Below are positions 11,001-24,100 of a stretch of 64,000 nt of DNA, in pieces. Source of the DNA: Schistosoma haematobium (lineage: Eukaryota; Platyhelminthes; Trematoda; Strigeidida; Schistosomatidae); assembly GCF_000699445.3 (NCBI RefSeq), contig NC_067196.1:24321116-24385115 (forward strand). Direction: 5' to 3'. The notes under the pieces are model-generated. The model did no database searches, was not told the origin of the DNA, and saw nothing but the letters and a program-made list of their open reading frames with translations. A program made the translations under genes and the position numbers. Each line of letters starts with the position of its first letter. Position 1 is the first letter of the stretch.

Positions 11001-14000
11001 GACGTTTACTAGGTGCTATTAAATCTGCTCAGATTGTTTTTGATCGTGCTTCAGAAGTGCATAGTCATGTAACTGTGCTAAGTGAGTGTATCGACGATGC
11101 TTTTGAGGACCAAACTCGTCTCATCGGTTCATGTTTGATAGTAAGTCATTTAATTAGATTATAATTCGCTAACGAAACACCAATCGGCTTTTACTTTACT
11201 CTTATTTATGCCGCTCGGTCGAGTTATCTTACCCAATGAATTAGTGATATGCCATTCCGAAATACGGTGTTTCAGATAATCAGTGGATCATTACATATAC
11301 TTGCTTTTTACATCCATTTTCAGCCCGGATTAATTTAATCTTAGCTAATATTTAGTTAAATGTTTTATAATATTTACAAGATAGTTAAATAGACATTTGT
11401 TAGTGAAGTATAAATCTCAACAAAGGTCGTGGCATGAAACCTAACTTTACAGCCAATCCAGCTAAATTACTCAACATATGAAATTATCGTTGTGCTAGCT
11501 TGAGGACTTGGTTGCGTGTTTTCACCGACATCCACAAACATTAAATTGTTTGTGTCATTCGTTCACAATAAGTAATTATTTGGTGTGTGAGACGATGAGT
11601 TCTCGTCACTGTTTATGGCGCTTTTGAAATTCTTAATGACGCTAGTTTATTTATATAATGAATATCGTTAGCACTAAGCTAGTATCTCTAATCAGCCTTC
11701 AAGATGAATATGTTTGTTTAGAAATATTTTTACTTGACTTAGTTACCGTTCAACATGGGAATTAAATATTAAAGTTGAAGTATTTCTGTTTTCCTGGTAG
11801 TCTGTTTATGATCGTGTGCAAAGGAAGTTTGGTACGTTATTATTTTGATTCCCTTCGAGTATCTTGTCAGATCAAGTAGATTGAGCGTTTATGTATCTAA
11901 CTTATATACTATTTGTGGCTAGTTTTAGGAGTTACACAAAATAGTTTGTAACACTGTAGAGGTCTGTTCAAAACTAATCACCTGGTCATCGAGTTATACA
12001 GAATTATATTTTCCAGATCATTATTTTTATGTAACGTGTTGTAACCGTAATTCAGTTGTTCGTCTGTTATCGGTTCACTCATCAAATTATTTTTTGCTCA
12101 ATTTGAATACTGATTATCGTGTAGTATTTTTAATTTGGTGACATACGATTTAGTCTAAACTTTTGGCCTTAATTAGAATTCACAGAATAAGAAATAACAC
12201 TTTTGTGTTTGTATGGGATATTTCCTAGTAACTAAAATTAGATGAAGATTGATAAAATCAGGACATAAATATCAGATTGAGTTATGTGACGTGGCTGGAT
12301 AAACTCAAGGGGACTGAAACAATCTTGAAAAGCATGAAACTTCAAGTTATTAGGAGTATAATCAGTCAGTCAGTTATCTACAACGCAAGACCAGACACAT
12401 GTATTGGTCCAAGTTGTCATACCTCATTATTACAACAAGATGATCAACAAATTCATAGTAGTTATTTCAATGGTGGTAATATATAAAAAAGATTGCATGT
12501 AAGGATATGATACAAGAAGAAAGAACTAGTTTACAGAACGAAAGGTATGGAGCAATTTTGACCTCACGATTTAAGGGACGACAGAGAATGTATTGTGGTC
12601 GATTCTGAGCCATGTCACCCAGAGTCTCCAACGATTGGTTAAGATAGTCGTGCAGACTTCAACCAAGTAGTCTGCATCTACCAACATGGCTCAGACCGGA
12701 AGCTAGCGGCTTTATGGACTGATGGCATGTTTTGGTTTGGCCGCCTCAAACTTTCTTCCATCCGTCTCCTACACTAGTCAGCATTGCTCACCGTGGTAAT
12801 CGGTAACTGGGCATACGTAATGAGTGATCCAACCATCTCAGTCGATGAATATTCACAACCTCATCAACCGATTTACCACCATTTCCTAATATTCTGCACC
12901 TAACCTCACTATTACTTATCCGGAGATCCCTGAAGATGCGAGCAATATTTCTAAGATATCTGTGAACAAATACTAGTAACTTACGAGTATCCTCTACTAT
13001 TAATGGCCACATTTCGCAGCCGTAAATTAGAACAGAACGAACTGCTGCACAGTATACTCGTCCCTTAATTGATAGACGAACATATCGCCTTTGCCATAGG
13101 TGACGTAAGTTGGCAAAAGCCAAACGAGCTTTTTGAATCCGTGTAGAGATTTCGTCAGACCAACCGATTGTGACTAATCAGACTTCTAATATAAGTGAAA
13201 ATGTCGGTGCGATTGACTACTTTACTTCCTATCCCTAGTTTAGGTGTTAACGCAGGCTAGTCCTGAAGCAATAACTTGCATTTAGAGGGGTAGAAACGCA
13301 TTTCAAACATCCTGGCATTGTTGCTCAGTGCTACTAAAAGACTCCATTTTATCGGCATCTTCATCAAACAGGACTACATCATCTGCGTATTCTAAGTCAA
13401 TAAGTGGAATCCCGGGTAGGAAATCAATTCCTGAAAATTCAGACGACCAGAACGTTACTTCCAACAGTAGGTCTATGATCAAATTAGACGAAAATGGAGA
13501 TAGTAGATAGTCTTGTCGGCCATCACTTAAGGTTGCAAACTCAAATGACGGTTCACCATAAGCTCTGACCCGATTGACAGTGTTTGAGTAAAGAGCCCTC
13601 ACAAGGTTTATGCACTTCTGAGGTACTCCTTTCAATTACAGACTGTGCTGCAGAAGCTCTCGGTCTACGGAGTCAAATGCTGCTTTTAAGTTAAGAAAAA
13701 CCATCATTGTTGGACACCGATAAGCATGCATGTGTTCTAGAACCTAACGAATCGTGTATATGTGGTTGATGCAGCCACAACCAAGTCTGAAGCCAGCCTG
13801 ATTTTCTCGTGTTTTCAGTTCACGAGTCTTTGTTAAGCGTCCGATAATTATTGAGGCTAGTATTTTAGACGCTACATTAGTCAAACTAATCCCTCTGTGG
13901 TTATCACAGGATGATTTTGACCCCTTATATATTGGGACGATCAGCGATAGCGATCTGTCAGATGGGATTACGTCCAGTTCCTAGATTTTAGCCAAAATAT

Positions 14001-14178
14001 TAGTCAACCTAATCGTTAAATTGGATCGACATCCTTAAAGACATCTGGAGTTAACCCATGTAGACCAGCTGACCTTCATCGTTTCAGATTAACTATAGCA
14101 TTTTGAACTTCAATTAAAGTCGGGGGACCTACTTCAATGTTCCATTCAGGCTGTTTTGAAATGGTGGGTAGCTGTAGG

Positions 14179-14214
<36 letters not shown>

Positions 14215-17200
14215 TAAACACATAAACATTGGTACAAGGAGGAACCGAATACACATGCGCTACACAATAACAATGAGACTGGTAGCAGTTATGATTGATT
14301 CATGCAAGTGCTCTGATACTGCCCGGGTGCCTAAATCGAAGCAGGTGACTTTCTTGGGGAGCCACATCCGAAGCCTTTGACCTGAAAATCTAATCCACAA
14401 GGCAGTGGAGCAACGTAAGGAGATGTAGTCCCATGGTAGCCGGTGACCAACAATATGTTCATACGCCATTTGTTTCCTCAGGATTCTGGAGCCCATGTGC
14501 ACCAGTGATTTAGAATCAGGGTTTTCCAACTGCCTTAGGTGGATCCTCCATGTCCACCAACCCGGTTAAAGCTCCGAACATTCGCTTTTCGTCCTCTCGA
14601 CTTCGTAGACAACACCCCCACTGCAAGAAGGCAGTGATTAGGACTTCCTTGTCAGTGGTTGTAGTCACGTGGCTATGTAAGAGGATTTGTAGAGGGAGAG
14701 CGGACTCTCCTCACTCTCGGCCGTACCTGTGCATTTGGGGGCCTGTAGAGTAGCTAAAGGCCAGCTGAACTGCCCCCCCCAGAAGTGTCACGCCCATCCT
14801 TCTAAACATCTAGACTGAGAGCAGATGAGAGTGCTGTCTTTTTCTGAGATTGTCTCACTTAAACTTGATTTCTTAATTCCGGTTTCTCTTATTAGTCTGA
14901 AAAGCTATCTACAGCCTACCTACAACCGCTGCCTTTTATGTCTATTTTGCCTTTGTTACCCACCACTGCTCATGATCGTCCCGGAGACTTTCGGTTGTCC
15001 TAGATTTGCTTTGCTTTGGTCCTTCATCGTGTTTGGAGCCTGACGGGATAAGTTTACGAAAGTCTATCAGTGTAGTAGATGTCTCAGAAATCCACTGGTT
15101 CTTCGTAACTCATTTCTTCAAATCACTGATAGATGTCGCTGTTGTTTCCACAGCTGTTCGTATATCTTTCCAAGCAACATCTGGGTCAGCCTCGTTTTCG
15201 AAATCGCCTGAATGTGGCTTCAGTTGTTTCTGGATTTACCTTTGGCTTTATCATCACCAAGTTCAACGCCAATGGGTCTTCTTAATGTGGCTTTTCTGCT
15301 CCCAGTGAGGCACCAGCAAATGTGTGCTCGTATTATGACATGATCAGAGTCTAAACATGTATTCCAGAACGAGCGACAGTCTTCTATCGAGCCTCTCCAA
15401 CGATGACTGATGGCAATATGGTCTAATTGAGTCCATCGTTGGTTTGGTGCAGGGGGTCGCCATGTTAGTGCTTGTTGGAAACAAACGATTTTCTGAACAC
15501 AGTTGCAGCAGACGGTCACCATTATCTTTTCGCTTGGGCGGAATACCAAAATACCCACATAAATGTCTTCCTGTTTGCTTTAAGCTACCTTACTTACTCC
15601 TGCCCACCAGCATTCTCCACCGAACTCCATCCTGGGCAATCCTTTGCCATTGCTACTCATCCTTTTAATGCCTGCTTCCGATTCTCGGTACATTGTGTTC
15701 TTTGGCCTTCCTCTTCTCCTTTTCACTTCAGGATCCCAAGTTAGCGCTTGCTTCGTGATGCAGTTTGATGATTTCCGCAATGTGTGTCCTATTCACTCCC
15801 AGCGTCTTTTCTTAATTTCTTCTTCAACCGGAAGTTGGATTTTCCTCTCACATCTACCCACCTAATTGGGAATTAAAGTCACGTGCTAAAAGTATTATGT
15901 CTGAGTGTTTAGCTTTTTGAAGTTCAGAAAGCTTTCTGTAAAATCCGTCTTTCACTTCGTCTGGGCTGTGGTTAGTGGGTACATAGACAGAAATAACGAA
16001 AGGCAACGATGCGTGTCCTTATTTTTCTGAGTTCTTACGGAGCTGTTTAGCCGAGCAACACATAGGCGACTGTTGACAGGGATTCATCCTACAAATGCTT
16101 GTTCTGCCCTCATATTTAGCGCTATGCCCATACACACTAGTCCACGGGGACGCCGTCGGGTCGCCAGATAGACATAGGGTGTATCTCGTTGGCTCCCCGT
16201 TTTGTCTGGGTGAGGTCAAGTGAATGACCACACTAAGGCCCTGTATGCGTGTTTCGGAGACACAGTATATATCAATGGTACGAGATTCTAGGATCTTAGC
16301 CAAGGAGATATGCTAGCTGACTCGACACAGGATACATACTTTGAAGGCTCCAATATGTAGTTTAGAGCGATGTTTCAGTAGAAATGAGGCGGTATTTTGG
16401 GCACTAGAATCACTGGCCCTGGCAACACTTGAGGAGCAAGTTTAGAGTCGATAGTAGAGGTAAGAGGAATTATAGGAATTGAAGGGGGAGGTATGATCAT
16501 AAATACAGTGCTCTTGAGTGCTGTTAAAGGTATGAGGGCGGCCATCACTGCCGGTTGCTCACACCGTTGAAGGGTTCTCCTAGTGGTAACTGAGAAAGAA
16601 ATCCGATTAGAGTTGGCCTTAGTGACTCGAGAGCATGATCTCAGTACCCAAGGGACAACTGCTTGAGGCCGATCACACACGCTTTTTTGTGTTAGCCCCA
16701 TACTTGTTGAAACCATACTGACGACGACAAAAATTCGTGTGATAAGGTGAGGTGTATATTTTTACGGTTGATCTTTTCTAATCCAATCCTTCGTTGTGGG
16801 AAGGCACCATCGTTGTTATGCTGGTTGTCTGAAGGAAACACTTTACTGCCGTCGCACCTCTGTACAGTCAGCAGTACAACTCCGCCCTCGGACCTCGGAT
16901 TTGCTGCTTTTAGTCTTACTGCTCTTCAACCGACCTGTCTGGCATGGTAGGACCTTGAGGAATGATTGTTCCAGCCAGTATTACTCGATTAATTCATCAC
17001 GATAAGCAAGCCCGACCATTACGTCAAGGTAACAGCAAAGGTCGGGCAGAAATATGATGCCGAATAGAATTATGTTGATGATCATGCAGTATAAAAAGTA
17101 AAGATACTAATGGTTGTGGAAGTTACATTCAATACATGATATTTAACAAATTAAACAAACTTTTGAATACAAAGTTTAGGGTCTAATTTATGAATTGCCA

Positions 17201-18052
17201 TATCCCTTACTGTATTCAAAGTTTTCAGGCATATACTTTTTAAGAGAGTAAAGTTATATTTTCTATTTATATTTAAATGTCAACTACTTTGATAACCTGT
17301 AGGGAAAAGTCTGTCTGACCTCTTCTACTTTAATGCCTATTTTAGGAAGCTGCAGAAGACGGAACATTGTACAACTTTGCTCACTACGCGGATACACTTT
17401 TAAGTAATGATTGTCGTGAGTGGATAAGTATTTTAGCTCAAACACCTTGTATTATGCGGACACTTGCAAATGAATTTCAGAAGATCCTACAAGTCACTCT
17501 TAGCAATGTAAGTTTTCCATATCATTTGAATTGCCTCGTATTCTGTCTTGAACAAGCAGTAAATTGTTTTTAATTTCTGTGTAATTAGATTATAATCATT
17601 TCGTTTACTCGTTTGCTTCAACACTAAATTTAGTTCAGAAATCAGCCTGTGATATTAGTAGTAATACGTGACATTCGTTTCATGCTATGAAGTACACTGT
17701 TATGTTGTAAAGCTGAGAAAATAGTTGACAGTTACTGCGAATAATGTAGATGGAAAACTGATAAGTGAACTTCTTTTTACAGTGCTTAAATCTTCCTTGT
17801 TATAAGCTCCCTCGTAATCATTTAACTACTACTGTTTAAAGCAGGTTAGCATTATAGCCAAGGTTAGGTTACAAGTAGATAAAGATCCATCTTAGGAAGT
17901 AGTTTAGTAGTAAGTATGTCTTAAATTTTCTCCTAATATTATCCTATTTTCAGTCAAAGTATTGCTAAACTTTGAGAATATTTCATCTGATTGAACTATT
18001 TGATCTGCTCAATTTGTTTATATCGTGTTTCTGGATATTTATGTTATTGTAA

Positions 18053-18119
<67 letters not shown>

Positions 18120-21100
18120 GGCCTGGACGAAATGTGGTCAGTCCTCACAAGTCAATCCTTAATAACTCTCAAAAACTGAGGAATATGATGGAAGTTGGTA
18201 GTTCAGAAACAAAGTAGGGTAGACTTGTACCTTTATAGTTGTCGTATGCTTTACGTAGATCTCTTTTAAGGACGATGACAACTATCTACTTAATTCAAGG
18301 TGATATAACATTCTTCGTATCTCAAATCCTTCCAAACAATCCACCCAGTCCCATCATCATCATCATTCTTAAGAGAAGCTGGAGTATGTCTTATAGGCTA
18401 GTGGAAGTTTTTTATGGACCAGGCAAAACATTATAGGACAGGTTGATCGACATTGTTTAGGCAATAAACCTTACGTCTGTAAGTGTAATCAATGTGTTCA
18501 CTATCGACCTCAGATTGTTTCAATTATAACGAATTGAGTTCTTGTTGTTAGCGTCTCATTTGTGTTTAGATAGCTTCCAGCATTAACCAGACGCAGTTGC
18601 TGTTTACAACTCGTTAGTACACTCTTGCCACCAGATTTCTTAGTCCTTGCACCAGCTTTGTGAAATCAAAACCAACAAGACCTGATATAAATGCCATAGA
18701 TCCCTCAGATATGTGCATGTAAAACGAAACTTCATAATCGATATATAAAGGGAGAATTTGTAGTACTTCGTTAGAATCTTAAGTGCGGGTCAGATATACA
18801 TCGTATATCGGTATCCAGACTTTTTAGACTTATCCAAACCTGTCTTGTTTAATTTTTATCAAGTTGAAAATGCCGGACACCGAAATTTTAAATGTTTCAC
18901 AAGCTTGCAGAAAAGTTATTTTAACTTACATTGCGTAACAGCCTCATAAATGATTCTATAATATACAGGAGACCTGAATTTTCTGAGTTCAACGTTGTTT
19001 GACGTCATGGGTACTCACTTCTTAACTTTGGAACGAACTTACCGTCTGATTTGCGCTCGTTACCCTATGTAGAGGAGCATAGGCCGCTCACCAGTATTTC
19101 CATTCAACTCTGTCCTGGACAATCATTTCCAGTTGCACTTCATCCTTTTCATATCCCCTTCCCACCCCCGACTCAGTATGTTCTTTTGTTTTACTCTTCT
19201 CTGTTTCCCATCAGGATTCCAAATTGGCACTTGTCTCGCAAGGCAGTTTGATGATTTCCGTAATGTGTGTCCAATCTACCTCCAACGTCTTTTCCTAATT
19301 TCCTCTTCACGTAGAAGCTAGTTTGTTCTCTCCCACAATAGATTATTGCTGACAGTATCCGGACAACGGACATGGCGTATCTTACATAGACAGCTGCTTA
19401 TAAATATTTGTGCTATTTTGATGATGGTTGTGGTAGTTCTCCAAGTTTCAGCTCGATACAGTAGAACTGTCTCGACGTTCGTATTGAAAATTCTAATTTT
19501 GATATTGGTTGACAGTTGTTTCGAGTTCTATATATTCCTCAACTGTAAGAATGTTGTCCTTGCTTTGCTTATCCTTGCATTTACATTTGCATCAGATCCT
19601 CCTTATTCATCGATGATGCTGCTCAAGTACGTGAAAATTTCCATCTTTTCCAGGGCTTATCCATCAAGTGTGATTGGGTTGGTGTTCTTTGTGTTGTATT
19701 TGACTAGTTTGCTTTTTCTTATGTGTATGCTGAGGCCTACTGATGGAGTGGCTTCTGCTACTCTGTTTGTCTTGACCTGCATTTGTTGTTGTGTGTGGGA
19801 TAGAAGGACCAGGTCACCTGCGAAGGTCCAAATCGTCTAGTTACATTCAAATAGTTCATCGTATCCCGTGTTTCCCCTGAGATTTGGAGGTCTTTATAAT
19901 CCAGTCGACCACCAAACGAGAAAGTGGATGAGAGTAAGCAGCCTTGTCTGACACCGGTTTTCACTTAGAATGTGACTGTCGGCTGTCCTGAGTGCACAGC
20001 TTTGCACCGTAGTCCGTCGTATGAATTCCATATGATGTTGACAATCTTCTCAGGTATACCATAGTGTCGAAGAAAATTCCGTAAGGTTCTCCTATCTAAT
20101 TTGTCAAACGCCTTCTCATAGTCAAGGTAATTGATGTGTTATGAGGAATTCCATTGAATTGATTGCTCAACAATGATCCATAGTGTCGCAATTTGGTCAA
20201 TGCACAACCGATCCTTACGGAATCCAGCATGTTGATCTCGAAGTTGGGCGTCTACTGAATGTTTCATTCGGTCCAACAACACTGTTGGTAGTTAGATGGC
20301 TCTTTAGTTCTCCCACATTCTGAGATCCCCTTTCTTTGGTATCTTGATAAGGTATCCTTCTTTCCGGTCTGTTGACACTTGTTCTTCCTCTCGAATCTTC
20401 CTGAACAGAATGCGGAGCATGTTTGCAGTTACTTCTATGTCTGGCTTCAGTGCTTTAGTTGGTATTTTGTCTACTACTGCTTTCCCACCCTTCATTTGTC
20501 TGGTGGCCATCATGATTTCTTCGATCGTTGGTTGAGTGACATCTACAGGAAGGTCTGTGTATGCTGCTTCGAAGTCCGGTGGGTTCAATGGAGCTGGTCT
20601 ATTCAAGAGTTTCTCGGTGTTCTACCCATCTATTCCTCTGTTCCTGAATCTCATTGACTGTCTTGCCTTGTTTGTTCTTGACTGGTCTCTCTGCATTCTT
20701 GTTCCTTTCTTCCAATCTATCCATGTCGTCCCAATGACATATGCATATCCGGTGTTGTCCGTTCCGACATTGGCTTTTAGGTTTCCCATTAGGATAGTTG
20801 GGCCCTTTCTTGTAAACTTCTCTATGATTGATTGCAGCCTCTTGTAAAACTAATCTTTATCGTCTTCATTGCTATGATTGGTGGGTGCATAGCACTGAAT
20901 AACATTCATTGTGATTCCCTCCTCCCTTATTTTGAAGGATGCTTTGATGATGCTGGATACATGAGATTCCCATTCTATAAGTGTTTCGTGTGCTTCTTTG
21001 GACAGCATCAGAGCAACTCTCTGCATACGAAGAGTATCTTCTTTTTCATGACCAGAACAAAACAGCATCTTATTTCATGTGCCTACATTAACTGTTCTTG

Positions 21101-24100
21101 TTGTTAGAAAGCCATCCGAATAATCTCGACTTTTACCATAAGACATCATAATTCTCCTACATGAAGATCTTTCAACTCAGAGGGCAGAATTTAGATTTTT
21201 TTTTTCTGGTTAGCGTTTTTTAGCGAGGTTGTTTTCTACGGAATGAGGTAGCGGACTCCATTCCCATCCCTCCTTCTTTACCCGGTCTTTGAACCGGCAG
21301 TAACCGTAGAAGAGCTACAGGCGGAGTTCAAATGGAGTTATTATGTAATTAATTATTTGTACTTGACTTCCTAAGAAAACGTCTGAACATCTTTCTGTTA
21401 ATAATGGTTTATTTAAACATTTTATGGTAATATTTTTAAATATAATTTGTTATCGTTAAGTTTACTAAACTGGGTTGCAGTGAATATATATCCAACTTAT
21501 TATTCAGTTGTTCTGTACTTTCACTTATCGATTTTGCGATAAGATTGTTTAATACATAGTTACCATTATTAAATCCACTCCTTAAATTGTTGTAAACACA
21601 GAGTAATAGTGTAGTTCCTTGAATCCTTTTTTTCAGGCATCTAGTCGTCGCCAAGCTGAGATAAAATTACGTTTTTCTGATCCACATTCATGTCAATTAT
21701 GTACCACAAGTTTTGGTTATGATCCAATTGGCCTGACATCTTCCGGACCATCTTCAGGTTCATGTTGTGTTTTAACCCATCACTCTGACAGTCCACAATC
21801 TTACTGGTCGAATATGTTATCTGGACACACTAACTATAGTGGTACAAGTACAAGTGTTAGCAGTGCAAGTGGTTCAGTTGACCGTGTTACTACTATGCCT
21901 GTACCTTTCAGTCCTATTTTTACAAGCCATGGATTTAATCATTCTTCATCTTTCACATCATTTACAAATCCACGACAACCTAAGGCAACAGATCATTTTC
22001 TGTATAGTAATATGAAACATATATCTGGTCAAAGATCAGTTAGCAATTCGCCATCATCTCTTCAACCATTTCACAAATCTATACTGGAATCTACAAATCA
22101 AGACATCAATCACGATCAAACTACGGAAGTAACTGGTTTATCAACATCATCTTCATCATCTGCAGTCAATGATGACAGCATAAAAACTAATCCTGATAAT
22201 GAGTCATCTAGTGTGCATGAAAAAGGTTTCTCAGATGATACTGATAACTGTTCTTCAGAACCTGGCTCATTCAAAGAAAATCAAGCACAATTAATGGAAC
22301 TTTTTAATTTTAGTAGTGACATGACTAGCATCTTACCAACTTGTAATCATATGGTAATCGCTTTTCGTTATCTTCTACCTCAACTTCTGCTTCTACCAAA
22401 TTTCCAATTGTTGTACCTGGCAGATCATATTGAGGTAGTGTAATCTCACCGTTGTTTTTGTGTCAAATAACCATGTAGACGTTTTGTCAGTAATGTTAGG
22501 AATAGTTAGTATTCAAGTCTGTAAACCTATTCATTTGTGAGACAGCTAACCACCGAGGAAAATGGAAGATGATCACGCAAATTCGTGGGTTGATTGTAGT
22601 TGAACACTAATACCTTTAAATGTCGGCTTAGTGGTCTAGAGATTAAGTATTCACGCGCGAGGCCGAAGGTCCTGTGTTCGATTTCAGGGTGCGGAGCCGT
22701 GGATGCGCATTACTGAGAAACTCCCTACTAGAACGAGACGGTCTTCCAATGCTTCCAGGTTTCCAATTATTGTCGAACTTATATTGGTTCATGATTTCAA
22801 TGTTGTTTTAGTTGGTCATATATGGAGTACCTGTTGTTTTGTTCGCTCAGGATTATTTCAAATAAGTGAAAAATCATGATGAGTACAAGAGTATAACGCA
22901 ATACTAATTGACAAATAATCATCATCAGTAACTGTCGTCACTTAGTAAACCATTACTAACAAGAGATATTTAGATAACACTTTCTTAATTCTGAACTGTT
23001 CTACGGAGTGCTCAAATCCTAAAAAACAATTACAACATCACGTTTGAAGTTCTTGTACTATTTTCTGTATAACCATGATTGATATACATGCTCCATGCTC
23101 TCTTTATATTAAATATTTTATTCCTGCTTAAAAACATGAAACTTTTTGCAATTTAGAGATATTATAATTTAAATGCCAGATTGTGTAATATGATATTAAT
23201 GTATAGGAAAAGCATATATTGTTTTTAGAGAATCTGTTTACTTATAGCATACCAACAAAAAATGTTTCATTTCTCAGATTGGTTTATTTAAAAAAAATAG
23301 TAGATGAGATAAATAGTAAATGAAATTTTTGCTTACACCTTAGATCCACTGACGAATACACACAATCTGTTATATTAACATACTTTTCGTTATATACCAC
23401 ATGTTTCATGCACACTAGAGCAAATACTTTAAGCATTGTTAACATGATTGGATGACCTATTTAGTATACAGTTAGCCGAAGACCTATGTACCTATTTATA
23501 TTCGGTAATTATGATGTTCGATTATATTTCCTTGAAAAAGCTTGGGCTAGATTACCGAGCGAAACGTTGGATTTACTACAAATTCTGGGATTTTACAAAT
23601 AAATTCTTCCTCCTTAATGTCTCGCATCAATTCGGCTCCCAAATACTGTGAAACTATTCGTTCAAATCTAGACGAAAGTTCTTACAAAATAGTATTCAAT
23701 TTAAGTTTTATCCGAAAGCTAAAAGGAAACTACAGTAAACTTGTCACTAATAACAATAAGATCATCATAAGCCATTAACGTTGGATACTCTCTAAAACCT
23801 AACCTAGAATATCGTAATTTACCAATATATATCATCCCTATTCAACTTCTCGTTTCTCGTAAATCATGCCATTAGCTAACTGTTTTCGTGCTTTTAGTCA
23901 ATCCAATCATTAACAAACCTTTACTGTGAAAGGAGTTAGGATGTCTTACGTAAAGTATGCACAAGTTAGTATTGTTAGACAACTTCTCTTTTGCTCAAGA
24001 ACTTGTTGCTGACTTTCACCGTTACATACTTAAAGGTGCTACTGAATGCTATGAGTACCACAGAAACATCGATAACTGCTATTCAAGGGCTGCATAGCAC

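Larger units (their letters stand above)
12350..17050 (-). mobile_element. RTE-type non-LTR retrotransposon, family A, nested and degraded
   Basis: On the minus strand the order is: 5' part and ORF1-like frame (about 16375-17050), endonuclease (15010-16303), RT (13303-14120), RT C-terminal zinc/thumb part (12640-13123), 3' tail ending near the TCAGTCAGTCAG at 12362. It is interrupted by another repeat at 14180-14800 and by a family B fragment at 15570-15860. It resembles schistosome SR2-like RTE elements. All frames are broken. It fills most of SOS intron 5 in antisense. Confidence 0.8.
19048..21335 (-). mobile_element. RTE-type retrotransposon family B, internally deleted copy
   Basis: The minus strand has a 5' leader (about 21110-21335), an endonuclease piece (20640-21068: [33 protein letters not shown]), then directly the RT ([44 protein letters not shown]) and the RT C-terminal part. 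Most of the endonuclease is missing, so an internal deletion joins it to the RT start. It lies in SOS intron 6, antisense to the gene. Confidence 0.8.

Noticed and set aside
18053..18115. YIYIYI-type frames over (TA)n tracts, also at 31425, 36657 and 40670
   Set aside because: Microsatellite translation, no coding support.
19346..19840. 164-codon plus-strand frame (also 62926-63420), rich in hydrophobic residues, membrane-protein-like
   Set aside because: It is the antisense of the RTE family B RT on the minus strand; its duplication only reflects the duplicated element.
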